From: an uncultured bacterium
GTDB lineage: Bacteria > Bacillota_I > Bacilli_A > Acholeplasmatales > Anaeroplasmataceae
Assembly (NCBI GenBank): GCA_949293265.1
Contig: CASFCK010000018.1
Coordinates: 1 to 32,180 of the forward strand
Direction of reading: 5' to 3'
DNA length: 32,180 nucleotides
Below are positions 24,934-31,185 of the stretch, piece after piece. Numbering within the stretch: position 1 is the stretch's first letter; every line of letters starts with the position of its first letter. Made by a program: the position numbers and the translations under genes. Under the pieces are notes generated by a model, which was given only the letters and a program-made list of their open reading frames with translations, was not told the origin of the DNA and did not search any database.

Positions 24934-26277
24934 ATGAAATATGAAGAAAGCGATAGAGTAGAACTTAAGCGAGAAATGATAAAAGATTTGGATAAAGAAA
25001 TCATCGCTTTTTTGAACGCACATGGTGGAACAATTTATATTGGTGTTGATGATAATGGAAATGTAGTAGGAATACCTGATGAAAACAAAGATATCTATGA
25101 TCAAAAACTATCATCTATGGTAACAGAGGGAATTAAACCTAGTGCTAAACAACTTGTTACTTTCGGATACAATAGTGATAACGTTCTATTTATTAATGTA
25201 AATGAAGGAACTAAAAAACCTTATTATCTTGCTTCAACCGGTCCTAAACCTAGCGGTACCTACATTCGTGTTGGAAGATGTAAACAACAATTAAGTGATG
25301 AAGAAATTCTTTTTATGCTTATGGATAGCATGAGGATGTCTTTTGAGAAAGAAATTTCTGAAAATCAAAACCTTCATTTCACATACGCTGTTGAACTTGC
25401 CAAATCTAAAAATATTGATTTTAGTGAAAGAGAATGGCTGGCTTTAGGACTAAAAAATAGACATGATGACTTTACAAATTTAGGTTTATTGGTTAGTGAT
25501 GAAAATCCAATTGAAGTAAAGTTTGCATCATATGATGAAAATTTGAATTTTAAAATGAAAAAGATTTTTTCTGGTTCCATTTTAAAGATAGCTGATCAAA
25601 CGCTTGAATATGCTAATTTACTTAATACAACATCAGCTGTAATTGTCCCTTATCAAGCACAAAGAATAGAGACTAAATCATATCCTGGAGTAAGTTTAAG
25701 AGAAGCAATTTTAAACGCTATTTGTCACGCTAATTATTTGAAACCATCTAATATTAAAATCGAGTTTTATGATGATAGAGTAGAGATTACAAGTCCGGGA
25801 GGAATATTAGATGGTACATTAGAAGAGATATTGAGTGGATATCAAACTTTTAGAAACCCAGGATTAGTTCGAGTATTAGATAAATTTGACTATATTGAAA
25901 ATTTTGGTAAAGGTATGAAAAGAATCCAAGAGGCTTATGAAAATAGTGATAAAAAGCCATCGTTTGATGTAAATAATACATATTTTAGAATCATCTTGCC
26001 AGATTTAAATTTCCACCATAGTTCCACCATTAGTTCTACTAATAATTCCACCATTGATTCCACTATTCGACTTTCGGAAACGCAAGTAGCAATTCTCACA
26101 TTAATTAAAGAAAACAAATATATTACAACAAACGAAATATCAGATAAGTTGAGTAAAGAATTATCTACTATTAAAAAATCAATTAAAGTTTTGAAAGATG
26201 CTGGCATACTCGCAAGAATTGGCACTAATAGAACTGGCTACTGGGAAATCTTAGAATCGAAAGAAGATTTTAATTAA
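24934..26277 (+). CDS. AlbA_2 (Schlafen-like) / HATPase_c_4 domain protein, RecG-like regulator type
   Basis: Residues 1-110 form an AlbA_2 putative nucleic-acid-binding domain (ESDRVELKREM, then EIIAFLNAHGGTIYIGVDDNGNVVGI). Residues about 225-350 contain the GHKL-type ATPase region of this family (YPGVSLREAILNAICHANY, ITSPGGILDG, GLVRVLDKFDYIENFGKGMKRI). A Ser/Thr-rich linker near 360-380 leads to a C-terminal winged helix (ETQVAILTLIKENKYITTNE). Such proteins are often called transcriptional regulators or RecG-like, and many lie in accessory islands. AGGTG precedes the ATG at 24934; GTG at 24922 is less likely. It overlaps the next gene by one base. Confidence 0.85.
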   Translation: MKYEESDRVELKREMIKDLDKEIIAFLNAHGGTIYIGVDDNGNVVGIPDENKDIYDQKLSSMVTEGIKPSAKQLVTFGYNSDNVLFINVNEGTKKPYYLASTGPKPSGTYIRVGRCKQQLSDEEILFMLMDSMRMSFEKEISENQNLHFTYAVELAKSKNIDFSEREWLALGLKNRHDDFTNLGLLVSDENPIEVKFASYDENLNFKMKKIFSGSILKIADQTLEYANLLNTTSAVIVPYQAQRIETKSYPGVSLREAILNAICHANYLKPSNIKIEFYDDRVEITSPGGILDGTLEEILSGYQTFRNPGLVRVLDKFDYIENFGKGMKRIQEAYENSDKKPSFDVNNTYFRIILPDLNFHHSSTISSTNNSTIDSTIRLSETQVAILTLIKENKYITTNEISDKLSKELSTIKKSIKVLKDAGILARIGTNRTGYWEILESKEDFN

Positions 26278-26636
26278 TGGATATTGATATTCTTAAAGGG
26301 TTAATAGGAAAAGAAATTGATGTTACCATTGATCGACCTATAGGAACAACTCATCCGAAATATAAAGATATGATATATTTAGTTAATTATGGTTATATTG
26401 ATGGCTTTTATGGCGGAGATAACGAATATCAAGATGTGTATATTTTAGGTGAAGACAAGCCGTTAAGTAACTATCGTGGTAAAGTTATTGCAATAGTACA
26501 TCGTTTGAATGATAACGAAGATAAATTAGTTGTTCATAACTATGGATATTTATCAAGTAATGAGATAGAAGAAGCAATTAATTTTCAAGAAAAGTATTTT
26601 AAACATGAGATTATTACTATAAATAGTTCAAAATGA
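26277..26636 (+). CDS. Short inorganic-pyrophosphatase-like protein
   Basis: Resembles a small group annotated as inorganic pyrophosphatase: DRPIGTTHPKYKDMIYLVNYGY, then GGDNEYQDVYILGEDKPL and GKVIAIVHRLNDNEDKLVV. The acidic residues in the DxxED-like stretches could bind Mg, but the 119-residue chain is shorter than soluble PPases (about 170) and activity is unproven. The start is fused to the upstream stop (TAATG), so it is co-translated with the AlbA_2 gene. This makes a two-gene unit between the tRNA terminator and the repeat at 26681. Confidence 0.75.
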   Translation: MDIDILKGLIGKEIDVTIDRPIGTTHPKYKDMIYLVNYGYIDGFYGGDNEYQDVYILGEDKPLSNYRGKVIAIVHRLNDNEDKLVVHNYGYLSSNEIEEAINFQEKYFKHEIITINSSK

Positions 26637-26680
26637 TTAATTAATGAAAAATTGATAAGTTGCCTTTGTTGTCGTTGTAA

Positions 26681-26825
26681 GGGTGTGCAATGTATCAAAA
26701 GCGTAGTAGGGAGGCATATTGAAAGCATAGGTTTGATACGCTAGAAATAGCTAATCAAGCCTTTTTTTGAGCCAAAATTAGCAAAATTTAGCAGTTATTT
26801 AACATAAATTGAGCATAAGCGACTT
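26681..26825 (+). repeat. Structured repeat, copy A
   Basis: About 100 bases (26724-26825) match copy B (28878-28980) at roughly nine positions in ten by eye. The shared upstream edge is GGGTGTGCAA-TGTATCAAA. The conserved part contains the hairpin at 26730-26768 and about 55 more bases beyond the T-tract, so conservation is not limited to the terminator-like hairpin. Confidence 0.75.
26730..26768 (+). terminator. Hairpin with GAAA tetraloop and T7 tract (copy A)
   Basis: GGTTTGAT pairs with ATCAAGCC. An internal loop follows, then GCTA-GAAA-TAGC, and after the hairpin seven T. This can terminate the AlbA_2/PPase transcript. GTATCAAA at 26692-26699 could pair with TTTGATAC (26732-26739) instead and break the terminator stem. 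Confidence 0.65.
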
Positions 26826-26874
26826 ACCATCCTATTCTCTAACAATGAAGTTTTAGCTCGTGGTTTTGCACTAA

Positions 26875-26931
26875 AAACTTTTTATAGCACAATAAACTTT
26901 TTGTCCCACAAAAAACTTTTTATCAATTTAC
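26875..26931. repeat. Three 19-base tandem repeats beginning AAACTTTTT
   Basis: AAACTTTTT occurs at 26875, 26894 and 26913, an exact 19-base period. The following bases are partly conserved (ATAGCACAAT, GTCCCACAAA, ATCAATTTAC). It could be a protein-binding array. Confidence 0.55.
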
Positions 26932-27345
26932 GCTGAAAATAGTAATAAAAATAAGTTCTTATATTAAAAATGCTTTAAAACCATGAAATTTTACTAAATT
27001 GTATTTAAATATAAACATTTGATACTTGCAGAACTCTTAATATTAGTGACCTTAGAAAATTTAGAAATTTATTTTTATTATAAGAGGATGTTTTCGCAGT
27101 TTTACATTAAGCGATTTATGGATAAAGCAATGCTTTTGTAAGAAACTATGTTTTAATTTTAGAGTTTGAAAAGCAATTAATGTTCTAAATAATGGTGTGA
27201 GCATTTTGCAGTCAAGTTAAAATCGACACTTTAGGAATGGTTTTTGGATATGATTTATGCTATATTTATTATAGTTAGTGAACGCATATGATGAAAAAAT
27301 GCAGAATAATAATACTTAAAACTGCAAGGTAAGGGAGGCTTTATT

Positions 27346-28572
27346 ATGAAAAAGAAACTGCTTGCGTTAATAACTGCTGCAATGAGCGTTGTTTTTATGT
27401 TCTCTTTTACGGCTTGTAACGGCGGTAACGAAACCACGGACGGGAGCGGCACGCATACGCATACCTATTCGGAGCAATGGTCACATAACGAAACAGAGCA
27501 TTGGCACGCCTGCACGGGCGCGGACTGTGACGAGGTAACGGACAAAGCCGCGCATACTTGGGATAATGGCACGATTACCATGGCGCCGACCTGCACGGCA
27601 AAGGGCGAAAAGACCTATACTTGTACGGTGTGCAATGCGACAAAAATGGAAGAAGTCGCAACAACCGAACACACCTTTTCGGATGAATGGAAAAACGATG
27701 AAACCCACCATTGGCACAAGTGCGAAAATTGCGACGAGATAGACGGCAAAGCGGAACATGAATATAATGCGGACGGTGTTTGCGTGTGCGGTTATGAGAC
27801 TATACCCGAAGAAACTCCTCCGACTACTTTGGAAGAGCTTATGCAGGAGGGTAACGAAAAGTATCAGGCAATCGTTGTAAAAACATTGAACGACCATTTG
27901 CTCGAAGATATGCTATACAAAACACTTGGCAATTACAATCTAAATAGCGTTCAAATTGAACAATGGGAAGTCGTTGATAGCGATAAAAACGGTATTATCG
28001 ATTGCATAAAACTACATTTCTTCTACGATAACGCAATAATTTCGATGCTTTACAGAATATCTTGCGTTGAACCTAAAACGGAAATAACTTTACAGGATTT
28101 GTTAACCGAAAGCCCTGACGCCACAAAACTTGACGAAGCATTCGACAGAGGAACTCCTTATGTCAACGGCGCCAAATATTTTACTGAATATGCTTTTGGT
28201 TATGACCCTACAATACAAGAGATGCGAAAAAGATTGTTAAATGCGGTCAATGAGAAACTTGCTACTGAAGGCTTGATTTCTGCGGTTGACGAGAATACCC
28301 GTTCATTTATTATAAGGGACTATGAATCGACGGAAGATACAACATTAGGTAAGACAAAACGAATAGTAGTTATGAATTTAACAGAGAACAGCTATGAAGA
28401 AATTACCATATTAATTAAAGAAGCAGAAAAAAACAATGACGATACAAAACTGATAGAAAACTTAAATGCGGGCCAATATAAAGTTTTAAATGATGTAAAA
28501 CGTGGTAAATTTACGGGCACACTTCTAAAAGGCGATATATCCGAAACTGGCGGTAAGGCAACAACGGATTAA
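27346..28572 (+). CDS. Cys/His-rich lipoprotein with HWHxC repeats, compositionally mosaic
   Basis: Signal peptide with lipobox FTAC (Cys24). Residues about 38-155 contain two related units with the pattern HWHxC...C: TEHWHACTGADCDEV and THHWHKCENCDEIDG, separated by CTAKGEKTYTCTVCNATK and followed by VCVCGYE. They look like metal-binding or disulfide-bonded surface modules seen in clostridial lipoproteins. The remaining 250 residues are not recognised. Base composition is unlike the neighbours: 35 of 60 bases are G/C at 27481-27540, but only 17 of 60 at 28381-28440, so the 5' part looks recently acquired. GGGAGG precedes the start. Confidence 0.75.
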   Translation: MKKKLLALITAAMSVVFMFSFTACNGGNETTDGSGTHTHTYSEQWSHNETEHWHACTGADCDEVTDKAAHTWDNGTITMAPTCTAKGEKTYTCTVCNATKMEEVATTEHTFSDEWKNDETHHWHKCENCDEIDGKAEHEYNADGVCVCGYETIPEETPPTTLEELMQEGNEKYQAIVVKTLNDHLLEDMLYKTLGNYNLNSVQIEQWEVVDSDKNGIIDCIKLHFFYDNAIISMLYRISCVEPKTEITLQDLLTESPDATKLDEAFDRGTPYVNGAKYFTEYAFGYDPTIQEMRKRLLNAVNEKLATEGLISAVDENTRSFIIRDYESTEDTTLGKTKRIVVMNLTENSYEEITILIKEAEKNNDDTKLIENLNAGQYKVLNDVKRGKFTGTLLKGDISETGGKATTD

Positions 28573-28647
28573 GCCACCGAATGTAGTTAAAAGACAAAGA
28601 CTAAAACGAAGAAAACTAAATAGCAAAATTAAGGCGTTCACGTATAG

Positions 28648-28665
28648 AAGCGTTAGCGCTTTTTT
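28648..28665 (+). terminator. Short intrinsic terminator after the lipoprotein gene
   Basis: AAGCG-TTAG-CGCTT forms a 5-base-pair stem followed by a T-run. It is weak but correctly placed. Confidence 0.5.
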
Positions 28666-28793
28666 ATGTCCTTCGAAAAAGTCGCATTATTAAAGCCTGC
28701 AGTCATCCCGTGCGAATTTTGTAAAATTCAACCTTTTCAAAATTCAATCGGGGCATAACACTAAAATATGTGATAAATCCTCAACTTTATATA

Positions 28794-28843
28794 GGGGTCG
28801 CAAAGTTGTTAAAGGGGTTGCAATTTATAACTAGGGGTTGCAA
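28794..28843 (+). repeat. Iteron-like triple repeat GGGGTYGCAA, 20-base period
   Basis: GGGGTCGCAA at 28794, GGGGTTGCAA at 28814 and GGGGTTGCAA at 28834 are spaced by exactly 20 bases, about two helical turns. The third unit is the left edge of repeat copy B. A protein could bind all three on one face of the DNA. Confidence 0.65.
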
Positions 28844-28980
28844 CTGTATCAAAATACGTAATTCATTTCATATAAGAAGCATAGGTTTGATACGCTAGAA
28901 ATAGCAAATCAAAACCTTTTTTTGTGTCAAAATTAGCAAAATATAGCGGTAATTTAACATAAATTGAACATAAGTGACTT
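28834..28980 (+). repeat. Structured repeat, copy B
   Basis: Second copy of the element at 26681-26825, same orientation. The core 28878-28980 differs from copy A by about nine substitutions and one extra A. GTATCAAA (28846-28853) and TTTGATAC (28886-28893) are 40 bases apart in both copies, although the sequence between them differs for about 24 bases. Confidence 0.75.
28884..28923 (+). terminator. Hairpin with GAAA tetraloop and T7 tract (copy B)
   Basis: GGTTTGAT pairs with ATCAAAACC with one bulged A, then GCTA-GAAA-TAGC and a T7 tract. Where copy A has a G-U pair, copy B has A-U, so the fold is kept despite sequence change. Confidence 0.6.
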
Positions 28981-29063
28981 TTTTGAAAAAATCCTGTAAA
29001 AGTTCTATGAAAATATCGAAATTATATTACACTAGGATAAACGCATGAAATAGGCCCAAAAAC

Positions 29064-29112
29064 ATAGCATACTACAAACTAAGCTGAAAAACTTAGGTAG
29101 TATGCTATTTTT
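29064..29112. terminator. Bidirectional terminator at the IS left end
   Basis: ATAGCATACTAC (29064-29075) pairs with GTAGTATGCTAT (29097-29108). A second stem, CTAAG/CTTAG, lies in the loop, and A/T runs lie on both sides. It ends the transposase transcript and also blocks outside transcription entering the element. Confidence 0.8.
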
Positions 29113-30414
29113 ATTGCTTGTTATCACTTTTAAATAAAGTGTTAAGATCTAATCCTTCTAAGAAAACAAATAATCTAATAAGATTTTTCTCGTAATTACT
29201 TCTAAACGACTTAAGAGTTCGCATTTTAGAACCATTTCTAAACATAGGAGCTATTAAAACTAATAATGAATTAACCATTTTTCTTAAAATGGAGAAGTTA
29301 TTATTAGCAACTTTGTTCATAGTTCTATTAGCATCCTCATGGAAGAAAGCATCTAAAGGATAATGAAGTTGATTTTCAATAGACCAATGGCCTCTAATAG
29401 CTAAAGCAATAAGATTAGTATCTTTTAAATCAGATATAAAATAACGATATTCACAAGAATTTTTACCAGATAAAGTGTGATAAATTTTTTTCTTATAACA
29501 AACAATAGACTTAAGATTAAGCCAATCATCTTGTTGATAGAAAGAGTCAGCATCAACGCGAAAGAATTCTCTAGTTTCAACTTGATTATGATTCTTTTCA
29601 ATCTCCATTTTATAATAATCTTTAGTATCTTTAATAGAATCTAATTTATCTTTAAAATGAGATTCAATATCTTGATGAAATTCACTATGATTACCTTTAA
29701 TAGCTAAAACATAATGACCTTTACCATTAATAATAACTTCAACAGTTTTCTTTTGACAGTTCATCGCATCAGCAGTAACAATTTTATTTTTAATATCTAA
29801 AGTAGGTAGTATTTGTTGAGCAATAGGAATTTCATTTGTTTTCTCACTAATAACTACACTTTTAATACATTGTTGATTAGAAACATCAAAAAAATGCATA
29901 AGCTGACAATTAGGCACCTTGTCTTCGTAGTTATATTTTCTGCCACTTAACCTTAAGGCTTTACTATCAATAGCTAAATGGTCAAAGTCTTCAGAATTTT
30001 TCTCTATATTCTCTTTTACAACTTTATTAATACATTCAGACAAGAAAGAAACTATTACTTTTTCAAGACTTTCATTATTAATTTTAGCAAATACTCTCAT
30101 ATATGTATCATGTACAGGCAGCGTATCGGGATACTCAATAAACTTAGATAAGAAATCTTTTTTATCTTCAGCAAAATCAGCTATTTCCTGCCAAGTCTCT
30201 CTAATATCTAAAATAGCTAAAAACGTGATAACTACAATAAATTTTGTTGAGTATTTACATTTAGCTTTGATTCTAGAATCAACTACACCATCAAATGATG
30301 AATAAATTCTCTAAGTTTTTGACCATCATCTAAAAGAATTTTCATTACTAAAAGGGGTTCTTGTTTATTAAACTTATCTTTATATTTTTGAACATTTTGA
30401 TTAATTTTGGCCAT
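29111..30414 (-). pseudogene. ISAs1-family transposase, frameshifted
   Basis: DDE transposase of the ISAs1 family. The intact part (start codon 30100) has AIDSKALRLS (first Asp), VTADAMNCQKKTVE (second Asp), YVLAIKGNHSEF, VETREFFRV, IRGHWSIENQLHYPLDAFFHED (Glu). Upstream in another frame lie the missing family N-terminus (YSSFDGVVDSRIKAK, TWQEIADFAEDKKDF, LPVHDTYMRVF) and, in the first frame, MAKINQNVQKYKDKF to KLREF. One missing base near 30304-30309 moves the reading to a TAG at 30283-30285. Adding one T there restores a protein of about 434 residues. No classical slippery heptamer is present, so a mutation is favoured over programmed frameshifting. Confidence 0.85.
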
Positions 30415-31015
30415 AACACTTTACCTCGAATCCAAAAGTATTAAATATTTGATATACATCATTATCACATTGTGATAAGTAATAACGTTTATTTATATAA
30501 ACAAGTTTTAAAGTAGATAATATTTTTTCAATATTATTAATATTAGAGCACTTACTATATTCTGTTTCAATCATTTTACATACTCTATCAGTCTCAGATA
30601 AAGTTAATTTATAATTAGCTAATTTATCATCATAGTTGGGATACAATAATTTAAGAGCAGTATAATAAATAAGATTATTAGATATATTAAAAGTACGAGA
30701 AATAGCTAATACCATTATAGTATCGGCATATTTCTTGTGGGTTCTAATTTGACCATTGTAGATATTTTTTAATAAATTGAATAAGAATAGATAAAAACCA
30801 TATTCATATACTAAAATATCTGAATTAATTAGACCCTTTGAAGGAATAAGACCATCTTTTTCAGTGATAGTTCCTAAATATTCATCAACAATTCTGACAT
30901 ATTTACCATTTCTATACTCACAATGGCCTTTATAAAGTCTATAATGATCTTTATATTTATTTAGATAATGTCCTGGTTTTTTATATTTTAAGACCCAATC
31001 TGGGTAATTAGCCAT
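30401..31015 (-). CDS. IS-encoded accessory ORF, N-terminal-transposase-like (205 aa)
   Basis: First gene inside the IS. The N-terminus MANYPDWVLKYKKPGHYLNK, then HYRLYKGHCEYRNGKYVRIVDEYLGTITEKDGLIP, resembles the N-terminal DNA-binding-type region of IS4/IS1634-like transposases, including the YLGxI(T)EKDG motif. No DDE residues follow. It could recognise the ends or regulate the transposase; this is inference. The start at 31015 has AAAGGGG eight bases upstream. Its stop overlaps the transposase start by 14 bases, so the two are coupled. Confidence 0.65.
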   Translation of the reverse strand: MANYPDWVLKYKKPGHYLNKYKDHYRLYKGHCEYRNGKYVRIVDEYLGTITEKDGLIPSKGLINSDILVYEYGFYLFLFNLLKNIYNGQIRTHKKYADTIMVLAISRTFNISNNLIYYTALKLLYPNYDDKLANYKLTLSETDRVCKMIETEYSKCSNINNIEKILSTLKLVYINKRYYLSQCDNDVYQIFNTFGFEVKCYGQN

Positions 31016-31029
31016 AGAAATCGCCCCTT

Positions 31030-31054
31030 TATTACACATGTGTAATATATTATA
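31030..31054 (-). promoter_or_regulatory. IS promoter and 18-base palindrome
   Basis: On the minus strand TGGTATAAT is an extended -10 (TATAAT at 31049-31054). The perfect palindrome TATTACACATGTGTAATA (31030-31047) lies at the expected transcription start. It would serve as an operator or a 5' hairpin limiting transposase expression. Confidence 0.6.
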
Positions 31055-31139
31055 CCATAAAAAATAAGGTAATTAAACCTTTAAATTTATAAATCAATGG
31101 TGATTTCGTGCGTTTATCCTAAAATGGTTATTATAATAA

Positions 31140-31168
31140 TTGACCATTTTTTTTGCTCATGTTATAAT
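31140..31168 (+). promoter_or_regulatory. Promoter of the surface protein gene
   Basis: TTGACC (31140-31145), a 17-base spacer and TATAAT (31163-31168) with TG extension are close to consensus. It lies 18 bases outside the IS right end, so the IS did not interrupt it. Confidence 0.8.
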
Positions 31169-31185
31169 GAAAAAAAGGAGGAATT

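Larger units (their letters stand above)
26637..27345. other. Gene-free 700-base intergenic region
   Basis: I find no gene. It holds repeat copy A (26681-26825) with its hairpin, a triple 19-base repeat (26875-26931), AT-rich sequence without further structure I can defend, a possible extended -10 TGCTATATT at 27258-27266, and the ribosome site GGGAGG before 27346. Confidence 0.6.
28573..29032. other. Gene-free region between the lipoprotein gene and the IS
   Basis: No gene. It contains a small terminator (28648-28665), the palindrome GAATTTT-GT-AAAATTC (28714-28729), three iteron-like repeats (28794-28843), repeat copy B and the left flank of the insertion sequence. Confidence 0.6.
29033..31121 (-). 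mobile_element. ISAs1-family-like insertion sequence with two ORFs
   Basis: The ends TAGGATAAACGCATGAAAT (29033-29051) and, on the other strand, TAGGATAAACGCACGAAAT (31121-31103) match at 18 of 19 bases. Between them lie a 205-codon ORF and an ISAs1-type DDE transposase gene, both on the minus strand and overlapping by 14 bases. About 2.09 kb in total. I see no obvious target-site duplication. The transposase carries a frameshift, so this copy is probably inactive. Confidence 0.85.

Noticed and set aside
27481-27897. Antisense open frame within the high-GC lipoprotein segment.
   Set aside because: It arises from the composition of the real gene; no ribosome site or recognisable domain.
28794-28843. 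The equal-spaced repeats could be a CRISPR array.
   Set aside because: The repeat is only 10 bases with 10-base gaps and no cas genes are present.
28884-28923. GCTAGAAATAGC resembles the tetraloop of an engineered Cas9 guide scaffold.
   Set aside because: There is no Cas gene, no spacer array and no anti-repeat; GAAA tetraloops on a GC-closed stem are common in natural RNAs.
30283-30315. Programmed -1 frameshift in the transposase.
   Set aside because: No X-XXY-YYZ heptamer is visible in the overlap; a lost base is simpler.
29025-31130. Target-site duplication of the insertion sequence.
   Set aside because: The 8-10 bases next to each inverted repeat do not match, so no duplication is claimed.
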